From Siderastrea radians (lineage: Eukaryota; Cnidaria; Anthozoa; Scleractinia; Rhizangiidae): DNA of 64,000 nucleotides. Where the stretch lies: assembly GCA_964017195.1 (NCBI GenBank), contig OZ024890.1:25165701-25229700 (forward strand), read 5' to 3'. The notes beneath the pieces were generated by a model. The model ran no database searches. It worked only from the letters and a program-made list of their open reading frames with translations, and was not told where the DNA came from. Of this stretch, positions 44,901 through 55,400 are shown piece after piece (positions within the stretch are counted from its first letter, which is position 1; every line of letters starts with the position of its first letter). Both the position numbers and the translations under genes were made by a program.

Positions 44901-46109
44901 TTAACCAAATTTTTTTCCCAATGCTTTTTTCTTTCGATCTTGTAGTGTTGGACTCTCAACTGAGTCGTACAAAGTCAAGTGTTTGGAATTGGCAATTAAC
45001 TGAGCTACAAAAGAGTCTGGAGAGGACCTTCTGATCTTATCATGTACGTATCTTGATACTTTCAGTTTGTCCTCAAAAATAGCAGTAACATCGCTGTTAC
45101 TACGGTGTTCTACGACATCTGCAGATCCAGCAAGTCCCTGTAAATTCATGGTCTTCTCCAGGACGCGGCTGAGCACTTTTGGCGACTGTACAGTTGAATC
45201 AAACTCTGTTTGTTCCTCAATCACAGGCCACTGGAAAGCGGAGAGCTTCTGTACTGGGGCTGAATTCGCTGTCCTGGGCGATGGGAATGCTCGGGCAGGA
45301 GATGTCCCGGAAGAAGGCCGTCTTGGTGAAGGCGCCGAGATCGAAAGACATGCCAGCTTTTTGCCTCTTCTATCGCATAGCAACACTTTGTTGTTATTCA
45401 CTGCTTTCTTTGTCTCCCGTCCACTCACTTCCTTCACGTTTGGCATCTTTGAATCTCTCTGCTGGGATGCTGAATCTGATCGTCTTTGGTCCGCTTTCAT
45501 GACCAGTATGTGTTTTGGTGGCAAACCGCTCGCATCTTTGCAACGATCCATTACGGAGGTTCTTTTCTTCGGTTCGTCTTCTTGCCCTTTGTGCCATGCT
45601 TTGTACGATGGATTAGCGTGCGACTTCTTTGCACTTTCTGGGCGACAGATCAGTGGCAGTGAATGAGGATGTCCTACTTCGTTATCAACTAGCTTGCCAC
45701 TCATCCCACACAATGAGCTCTGAACAGATTGTGGTTCGATGCAACTTTTCTCGTGATCAATTTGTCCAAGAATCGCGGGCCATCGGAAAGCAGACAACAT
45801 CTGACCTGGCGCTGAATTCAGTTTTCTGGGCGATGAAGAAGCAAGGGATGAAGATATCCTCGTAGGTGATCGAAATGGTGAAGGCGCCGAGCTTGTGTGA
45901 CTTAAATTCTTTTTACCTCGGTAGGTACCAACTGAAGCCGACATCAATTCTTGAGGTTCTTGACTTTTCATTGGAGGTCTCGGGATGTACTTCATAACTG
46001 GCTCCTCGGTTGTTAATAGACGCTCTGCTTTCTCTTTCAGTTTGGCCCCTTGCAACTGGTAATTGCCCTCGTCCGAGAGGACTAACAAATCATCTTCTGA
46101 CACGTTCAT
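44901..46109 (-). CDS. uncharacterised basic Ser/Pro-rich protein, tandem family copy C (shorter)
   Basis: Intronless, 402 residues, paralogue of copies A and B. It keeps DDLLVLSDEGNYQLQGAK, MKYIPRPPMKSQEPQELMSA, the two SAPxQ-LSAF-WP-I motifs and the C-terminus YVHDKIRRSSPDSFVAQLIA...KKFG. It lacks the KTRVRFLKTESDG...EEECF block (about 65 residues) found between the second FQWP motif and the C-terminus in A and B. The codon aligning with the ATG of A and B is GTG here; the frame starts at an ATG two codons earlier. Function unknown; probably intracellular. Furthest upstream of the three on the shared strand. Confidence 0.83.
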   Translation of the reverse strand: MNVSEDDLLVLSDEGNYQLQGAKLKEKAERLLTTEEPVMKYIPRPPMKSQEPQELMSASVGTYRGKKNLSHTSSAPSPFRSPTRISSSLASSSPRKLNSAPGQMLSAFRWPAILGQIDHEKSCIEPQSVQSSLCGMSGKLVDNEVGHPHSLPLICRPESAKKSHANPSYKAWHKGQEDEPKKRTSVMDRCKDASGLPPKHILVMKADQRRSDSASQQRDSKMPNVKEVSGRETKKAVNNNKVLLCDRRGKKLACLSISAPSPRRPSSGTSPARAFPSPRTANSAPVQKLSAFQWPVIEEQTEFDSTVQSPKVLSRVLEKTMNLQGLAGSADVVEHRSNSDVTAIFEDKLKVSRYVHDKIRRSSPDSFVAQLIANSKHLTLYDSVESPTLQDRKKKALGKKFG

Positions 46110-46119
46110 GGTACGCGGG

Positions 46120-46410
46120 TTGCTTCACTTAGCCAGTGCAATGATCAAGCTGTAAATGACTGAATATGAAAGGCCCTCTCTAGTTTAAATCACCGGCCAA
46201 ACGCAAGATATAGCGCAGAACATGTCAAAAACAAACACCATCAGCCAATCATAATGCAGCTTTGAAAAAGGCGTGTCCAGTTGGAAGAAACTAGGCGGCT
46301 ATTTAGCGAGTGGTTTTGAGCTTTGATTGGAGCGGTGCTGATGTTGAAAGAAAATGAAGAGCCACACCCAAAGCTGCTCAACCAATCAGAGGCAATATTT
46401 ACGGTATTGA
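46120..46410 (-). promoter_or_regulatory. conserved CCAAT-rich promoter block of copy C
   Basis: Contains ATGATCAAGCTGTAA (46141-46155), CAGCCAATCATAATG, TTTGATTGGAGCGG and AACCAATCAGAGGC. The outermost 5' box present in A and B is changed to GCCAAAC here. Confidence 0.63.
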
Positions 46411-47979
46411 TAAAGAAAATAATTACGCTGATTAGGAAACAAATCAGTGCAATAGCTTTTGGTAATTAAACAAACACCGCGAAATGGACAATAAGCGTGT
46501 TAAAGAGAACTGAATTTTGTTACGTCCAATGATCAAGTCGCATGCCTGTTGATAATTAGCTCATTGCCTTTTGATAATTAGCTCATTGTTCGTAACTGTT
46601 ATTAATTTACTGAAAGTCAACACATCAATTAATTAGAGGGTTACATTGGTCTTAATGTCGTCAACCAATTAAGTTACATGCCATTTGATAATTAGTCCAC
46701 AATGTTTATCGAAAGCTTAAACATTCCTCTTCTGTTAACTAGTAGATATCATGCGAGTGCGATTACAGAAACAGATGCCCAGTACATAAGGCCAGCCCAA
46801 AAGTGGGTTACTGTTTCATAAATTGTTCGTCAGAAAACAAAATCAGAGGCATTTTTCCAAGTTTTACATTTTCAGTGTTAACAAGCATGTAAACTTTCCT
46901 GTTAGTTATTAGGAAAACCGAATAAATCCAGCTCAAGCATGGTGCAAAATGCTTCGACAATTTCCCCTAAATATGAAAAGCAGCATAAACACAGTGAGCG
47001 ATACGACTAAGGATCAAGATGTGCTATGCTCACAAGATTAAATACTTGCCAAACTTCACAATTGGTGGCAACGCCACAAATCCTCCCGAAGCTTTCCAAC
47101 AGCTAAGAGCTTTTCTTGATTGTTTATATATCAAATTCGAAAAAAAGGCGCTCAAAAACAGCTCAAAAAGTATTGTCGACTAAATCAAAATTTATAGATC
47201 AAGAATAAATCACATTTCTAAAGCTCATCAGATAGGGTGTCTCATCTAACCCCTCCTTTTCCCTCCAACCTCAGTAGAATAAACGACAAGTTTTTGAAAT
47301 GACAACAGGTTTGGACAGCAGTCCAATTTCAAAACACTTTATTTAATTCTTACACATACCTTCATACATGTATCTCCCGAAACTTTACGTTTTCTTCCCA
47401 AGAAGGTTGACTGGATTTAATATGTAAGTTCTAACTATTTTAAAGTAATAATAATATTAAGTGAACCCAAGAAAAATGGAGATTTGTTCGCAGCTTACTA
47501 CTTTGCCTCACTCAAAAGCTTGGTTAAGAAAGACTTATTACAAAATATGTACTAATTAGTCCTGACCACGTACGAATGCAGCGGTTACCACAAATTATTT
47601 GCTTACTGAAACAAAAAACTATTTCCTTACAGGAATCTGTCATTACTATATCTACGTCCAACACGTACGTCTACAGTAACAATTTCACCCTTTCAGAGCT
47701 GTTATAAATTTGTTCATTTTCAAAACATTGCCGTTCTCGTAGATTTCGAGAAACAAGGTGAAGAAACTACTTAAAGAAAACGTCTGAAAAAAGTGAGTAT
47801 GAACGTGACATTGCATAGAAGATTACTCTGCACGAACTATTAGTGAGTTGGCACTTACATTTTAGCTGTCATTGTCGCAAATATAACAGCTGCATTTGTT
47901 TAGAGAAACCATGCGTTGACTATTGAAAGAGCGTGTTCAATACTGAGTTTTAGGTCACTTTAGGTGAAAATACTGTATG

Positions 47980-47980
<1 letters not shown>
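46411..47980. other. intergenic stretch
   Basis: 46480-46740 holds diverged AT-rich units like those at 39840-40600, including a doubled TTGATAATTAGCTCATTG. The rest has no recognised gene or repeat. Confidence 0.45.

Positions 47981-48068
<88 letters not shown>
47981..48068 (+). repeat. (CAT)n microsatellite
   Basis: About 29 uninterrupted CAT triplets. The open frames across it (poly-Ile and others) are artefacts. Confidence 0.97.
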
Positions 48069-48860
48069 GGCATCACCAACATCAACAGAGTTAACGTCAT
48101 AAATATACACCTTTTGCTAAAGCCTTGTCATAGTTACAACATATCGACACCTCTTCCAAGACATTACGGAGGACAGAAGAACAAGACGTTCTGGTACAAA
48201 AGGGGTAGACAATAATTTTACGACTTGTAGACACCAAGATGGTCCTATGGTCCTACAAAATTTTACGCCCCTTCTATAAGTAATGTGGTTGACCTCCGTA
48301 GCACCGTATTTCTGACTACCATGTTTTCCCCCTGACACTTGGGTGTTTGAAGACATGTCATATTAATTAACGGGTTAAGAACTGGAAAACAAGCTATAGT
48401 TTAGACTCACTTATCTCATTTATCTCAAGGCCGCAACTTTCAAGAAACCAACTCATCAGTAGTTTTAAAAATGGCATATTATACATGGACATTGAGTCTG
48501 TAGTTACTAATCTGGAAAACAATGGCGTTTGCCTTAGGGCTTGAAAGAAAATTCGTTCCAAACATTCAAGGGTACTCCAGTCAACAACGTGCGATAACTG
48601 ACAGACGTTGAAATGTGTACAAAACAATAAAGGTGCCACCTTGTTAAAAACTTCCTTATTTAATTTACAACTGATGATTTACAATCCCTATTTAATTGAA
48701 AGATTGTAACATTTCTTAATGCAAGGTTTCCCTGGATACCAGCCCAGTTACTCAATGGGTGACCCTACTTAAATAAAGTTATTTTATGTTGTAACGAAAC
48801 TTCTTGTTTAAGATTGCCAAAATACAACTAAAAATACATCTGGGGGGTCATCACAAGGTT
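48069..48860. other. stretch downstream of ITFG1
   Basis: It should include the ITFG1 3'UTR on the minus strand. I found no canonical AATAAA on that strand close to the stop. Two TTTAAT words (minus ATTAAA) near 48660 and 48690 are possible weak poly(A) signals. No other gene recognised. Confidence 0.35.
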
Positions 48861-51800
48861 TCACATGGCATCGAAATGGAACTTGTGGGCATCTTGGCGT
48901 TTTTCTTTTTGATCTTCTCTCTGCAACAATACGTTAAACGTGCACTTAAGTTGTGACCGGCAGTTAAGAAAAATTTGTAAGGCCTTAAGGAACCGTTGAC
49001 TGAGGCCCCTTGTAAGACATACAGTCAGATGTGGGATCAACAGAGAGGTAAGCCTTACAGCTCACTGGATGACACTTAGTTGTTTATGATCTATTCTAAC
49101 TTCACCCTCAGCATGTCACCATGTTATAGTGGTGAAGCTTACAACTTTGATCTCAAGAGATACGTCGGGAGAGGCCTCGGTCCCAGGTAGTTTTGACCAT
49201 GCCGAATTGGTCGATGGGGAGAGACGTGACAGAGGACTACCCCTGGCCCTCCAGGTTGGGGTGTGGACGTGGGGCCCATACCCCACCCTCTAAAGGACAA
49301 TCCTTGTTTTCAGAAACCCCTTGAGGACTTATGTGCCACATGGAATCCGGAGGCCTAAGTAAGTCAATACGTTTAGCACCTAAACTGAGTGTCTCAGAGC
49401 TCCAGATCTTAAAATGTAGAGGTTTATCTTGCAGACTACCAAAAAAGTGCTTAACTGTGCCATCAGTTAAGACAGGACTCTCGGTTCGTCCTCAGATCAA
49501 TTGAAGAAGTGACTAAAGGGTCTTTCACACTGACTCAGCTCAAGTTGATCAGGTCACTCCGAGCACACTTTCACCAATTTGTTCATATGTGGCACGCGAA
49601 GAGCATTGACATGGTAGTCACCGCAAGAGCGAATCACTCAAAAGAGATTTCCAAGGCCATAAATAAAGAGAGAGAAAGGTAATGTCAAAACTGATAAAAG
49701 AATACTAGCAATAGAGACAAAGAAGACGGAAAGCAAGAAAAGGACAGATCCCTCAATACATGTTTTGACTGATTTCTTGGTGAATTTCTGCTCTCTCGCT
49801 GCAAAATGTTAAAACTCACCTTTTCTTTGAGATGTAGGAGCAATATTATAATACCAATAAAGACACAGATGCCCAGGAGACTGACCCCTGTCAGTAGCAC
49901 AAGTTTGCTGGGTGTCACCAAGAGCTTAGCTATCCAACTGAAATACAAAAGTAACACGCAGTCAGTAAAACGTTGGTCATTACAGCTCTTGTTCCAAGAC
50001 AGAATTCTTCCAAACGACCTACAGTCACAACAATTTAACTGTCGAGTATTGCCAGTTACGTCAAAACTATTAACTCTTTTGCCTATATGATGTTTCCATT
50101 CAACAGAAAATACAAGGGGAGGTTTGAAGGAAAGTATCAACAATTTCACCATCAGAGTTACACCTCAGTTCGTGTAATGAGAACAAAACATTTTAGTGAC
50201 ACCATTCAAATAAAACCGATCGGGCTGCCCTTCCTGCTGTACTATTCACTACGCTGTACAAAGTGGGTCTAACGTGCGAATGTGCGAAAAAAAATCCTAA
50301 AGTGTGACAATTCAAATGGCAGCTATCGAGTTGCACCTACCAGTGTTACTCTTCACGATGCTGTACGGAATGTTTCTATCTTTTGGATGCACGGATGAAA
50401 CCCTACCGTTTGACGACTTAAATGAAGCCACTAACCTGTGCTTTCCTGTTATACCCTTAACTGTGTTGTACAGAGTGGTTCTAACTTTTGAATGTAGGTG
50501 AATGAAATTCTTAAATGTGACTATTCAAATGAAAGGTATTGAGCATTTCTTTCCTGTGGTACTGTTTATTAATTCATGCTGTACCAAGTGGTTCTAAGTT
50601 TCGACTGTGCGAGAGAAATCTTAAGTGTGACCACTCATAAAAGCTGTTGAGCAGTATTTTCCTACGCTGATGTTTGTTATGCTGTGCAGGGTGGTTCTAA
50701 ATTTGGAGTCTGTGGATTAAGTGTGACCAAGAAAGTTATCGAGCAGTACTTTTCTATGGCACATTTTATTATTCTGCACAAGAGGATTCTAGTACTAATC
50801 AGGTTTCATTTGAATGGTCACACTTTGGGATTTCGCTGTGGATGAATCCTTGAGTGTGACCAATCAAATAAAAGCTATAGAGTTGTACTCTCCTGTGAAA
50901 CTGTTTATTATGTATAACGTACAAGGTTTTGTTAATTGAGCATCGAAATGAAAGAAATGGAGCAGTCCTTTGTTTGTTGTTTGTTTACTTGTCTAAGATG
51001 ATGAAAGGTTTAAAATAGTCTTTGATACTCAAAGATCACACTACAGCCAGGAAATCACATCAACACAAACTATAAGCTACACCCTCACCCTGACACACGA
51101 AATAATTATTTCCTCACCTTGAAGGACTATCTGGTGGATAAGGAAGCACAATTACTTGAGAATTCGGTATAATAGAATTCCACACATGTGTTCTTTCAGG
51201 CTGCAAATAACACAAACAAAGCAGGTCGATTTGAGAAATATAACTGAACACCTACAAACCATTAAAAGCATTTTGTTTGTGTTCAATAATTCATATACCA
51301 CAAGGGGCAGATTAGTCAACTGTTGAGACATGCACAAAAGCAGAAGTAGCGCTACTGACAGTCTGAGGGCTGGCAATTGCTCGGTTTAATACAGAACTAG
51401 TTTTTGAAAGCTCTCTCTTTTTTTCTAGTCTCCTATGCAGCCGTTATTAGTGTTCGTCACGCAATGCTCCTCCCCCACAGGCGTTGTGTGATGACCACTA
51501 ATAACGGCAGCGGAGGAGAATAACTTTTTTCCAGATTGGGTTATAAAAATAAGAAATAATTTGGACGCTTCAACAAGGTTAAGTGGCAAAATTTGTACTT
51601 CATGATCTTCCATGTTGTCACTCAGCTGTTGAAACAGGATAAGGAAGTCCCTTGTTCTTACCGCATCAGAAGATCTTGGCATACCAACAGTCAGTTTATC
51701 AACAAAGTTAGGAGTTCTTCCCAGGCCAAAAACAGTATATGGGCACTGAAGCGCGAAGTAGGCGGACTGCGACAACTGCACAGCTGTACAACATAAACTC

Positions 51801-52397
51801 ACGTTAAACATCAGAGTTCACCATTGGGTTAATATGGCTAAACGCAAGTGTAAATTATTCATCAATGCTTTGTAATAGTGGAACTAAAAAAATGTATATT
51901 AACTTACCACTTCCATACTTAACTTGTCCACTTGTGCTTGTTGTGGTGTATTTAATGTATGGTCCAACTTGATTTACACCATAGGGCTGGAAAGACATAA
52001 GATGATTCACAAACCATTTTCAACTTCCAATGTAGCTAAGCCCCTGTGGGAGCCGAACGTCCACAAGAGCGGAGTACCTTAGTTGCCAAGATTTAGCCAG
52101 CGATTGACCTTGGATGGTAATGGCACGTGCCTGCCCCGCGTGTCGATCCATCGCCCTGGCCAATAGTTTTCGTCTAAAGCCCCGCTAAACGATCAAACAT
52201 TTTCGTCCAACATCGTGTTGGAAGAACATGCTCTACTGTTTAGCCGCCTGTTCGATTTTGCATTCGAAATGTTACATCAACCAAACTGATTTAGAGACAC
52301 ACTGTTTTGAATTGCTTTGGCGGACATTTCCAATAAATATTCCACCTTAGTGTTAAAGGGTTAAGAAATTTTTGTTTGCGTATGTAAACGGCAGGAT

Positions 52398-52438
<41 letters not shown>

Positions 52439-55400
52439 TTTTACTAAATTTAGTTGGGAGCCCTTTTCACATGGCAAGCAACAGGAAGAAAAAAAACATG
52501 TTTTAAGACACGTAGAATACCCTATAACGAGCGAGTTTTTACGATCACACAAGAAGCATCCGCAATGTTATTCAGCCTTGTCTTCGAGGTCATATTGGGC
52601 TTTCATTATTGTATGGTTAGCCTGCAAATACAGCCGCCTCTCACGTAACGTCCCTAGCCGCGGGGAGAAATGAGGGGCGGCTGTATTCGCAGGCTATTGT
52701 ATGGTTGAAGAATACAGCTCTGGTGTATGTTAACTTGAACTTCTCGTATGAAGCTACTTACCAATTTTTCATCACTGCATGATGTCAAAGTTCTGCCTCC
52801 TAAAACTGAATTCAAAACATGCGGTGAACAAAAATGTTCCAGGACATTTTCTAGCCTGTGAGCAAGCTCTCGAGAGGCAGGGGGTGTGGAGAAAATGAGA
52901 GCTCTCACTCTTTTCCCTCTACCACCCCCCTGCCCCCCGAGAGCTTGCTCGCAGGTACGAAATTCTCACGACAAAATTACGTAATAGAGTTATTACAATT
53001 TTTACATTTTCTTACCAATAACTTTTAGAAAACAGGCGTCAGTGTAGAGCTTATTTTGGAATGCATGAATGCGATAATCCACTCGATCATCCTTAACTGA
53101 TTCAGTTACCACAAGGATACTTATTTGTCCCTGCGAACAAAAAATCAGAATGTAAGTTATGTTGACCACGGTCCAGCTCCAAGGATCCCTGCGAGGTAAA
53201 CTTTCCTCACAGGCAGTTCACTTCAGGGAGTCATCACAGAAATTCCTGCCTGTGGATAGTTAGGACTTCTGTTTGGCTTGCGACATACTGTAGTTCATCC
53301 AGTTTTTTTCCATGAAACGTTTGGCACCTTGATACAATAGGCCTACTAAATTTATCGGCCTTAATAATAAATCAAGCCCATAAACTCCTTACTTTGAGGA
53401 CATCAAAGCAAAAAGTTATTACATTATTAAACTATTTTATTAAATTTAGGGCTGGTCTGGGTAACCGGTTTTCCAGTCTTGGGAAACCTGGAAATGGCAT
53501 TCTATATGGGTTATTCAAGGGAAAATGTCCCCAGCCCTCCTTAAGAATGGTGCTAGATGACGTTTGTATTGGTGATAAAATCATACTAAGATGCTGTGAA
53601 CAAAAACGGAATCTAACATGTACGTCCGGAGAAAGATCCCATGTTTGAAACTCTACTAAGACCCTGAGAAAGAGCCCTGTTTTGTTGCGCATCATGAAGC
53701 ACCATCTACACACAACACTACTACTAACAATACTTACATTTTCATATAAGTCAAAAAACGTGGCCAATACAGCCCCCTCTAAAGATGCTAAAACCTGACG
53801 AAAACAAAGAAAAAGTGTGATCTCCTGTAAAGTAATCACTTGGGTTTTGACCCAACACTGATGAAGCATTGTATTATGCCGGGGGTAACGAGAACGAGTA
53901 ACGCAGTAAGTAATAACGAGTAACGCAGTAAGTATTAACGAGCAACACAGTAAGTATTAACGAGTAACGCAGTACGTAATAATGAGTAACGCAGTAAGTA
54001 ATAATGAGTAACGCAGTAGGTATTAACGAGTAACGCAGTAAGTATTAACGAGGAACGCAATAGCGAGTGACCAGTAACACAGTAACGAGTAAATCAAGTA
54101 ACAGAAAAAAAACTTACAGGGTAAAACCTCTTACTCTAACCTAACCAGGTTGGGCTGCGGTTAGGGTGCGGTTAGGCTGCAGTTAGGCTGCGGTTAGGCT
54201 GCGGTTAGGGTTAGGGTTCCCGTTACTCGTTTCTTTTTCCTTTTTTTCACTCTTTGAATAAATTCTCGTAACTTGTTTTCTAAGTTTTTACCCTCTGAAG
54301 TTTTTTTCGTCACTCGTTTTCTCGTTACAAAGTTACTCCTTACTCATTATTGCATTACTCATTTTAGTAACACCCGTATGATGCCCCCCCCCCAACAAAT
54401 AAGGGCTCAGTCACACTGATTTAACATCAATCAACACTGCTGAATACAATTTTGTCCTATGAGATGGCCAAAAGAATTCTACACCTCGATATATCGTTGT
54501 TCGAAATTGTTAAATTAATCTTGTTGAACGTGTTTGGCGACCCTGTTGACTAATGTTCGTTGTTGCCGAATTATGTAAAGTAATGTTTCCTGCACGTGCA
54601 TGTCTTCAACATTGTTGCACCTGCCAGCCAAACAAACTCAACACTGCTGTTTGCACCTGTAAACAAAATACATGTTGAACAACGTTGGACCAAAAGTTTG
54701 ATGGCCATCAAATCAGCAGGGTGCATGGCCAAACATATTCATGCTCAACGTTTAATTCAACAACGTTGAACGGTGTTTAGCAAGGATAAAAGGCCATTCT
54801 CTGTCTCAAACGATTCAAGGTACCATAAACGCAACATTCTTTACTACTATCAATACAAGATAATTTTGCGCATTATACGAAAATTACACAAAATTTGCTC
54901 CATACGCATCAGTGGAAATCCTGAACTTGTGAATTAAATTCAAAACAACTGGGGCTACAAAATTTAATCTCAAACGGTGAGGGTTGTTGATAGACAGTCC
55001 ACAGGGTTATACCTGTATTTAGAGGCAGATTTAATAACATAAAATGTATTATATATTACTGTACCTTCCACTGTACTTCAAAGGCACGGCCATTAAAACA
55101 GCTGTCATGCTTATCTTCACAAGGAACATTCTCCAACAGTGCTGTAACTTTGTTGTAATGTTTGCCCCTGTTATTAAAGGATATGAATGTTTCATCAACC
55201 CTTTCCTTTTTGAGTCAGGGTATAAGTTGATTTATAAGTTGTGATACCACCTTTTCAGTCTGTAAGGGAATTCCCAAGAAGTCACCATTACAATAGAGCG
55301 GTTTTCAATTGAGTGTCGAAAGTAATTCGCGTTTTGCTTTGGTTTTGGTTTTGCTTTTCTTCGCTCTTTGATTGGTTAAAAAAACTCGCGCCACTTTCTC

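Noticed and set aside
47964..48215. Poly-isoleucine frame
   Set aside because: It is the CAT triplet microsatellite.
48394..48639. 81-codon minus-strand frame
   Set aside because: No recognisable protein; ITFG1 ends upstream of it at 48861.
53893..54080. Regular short repeats, possible CRISPR
   Set aside because: Units are directly adjacent with no spacers, in an intron of a eukaryotic gene; a minisatellite.
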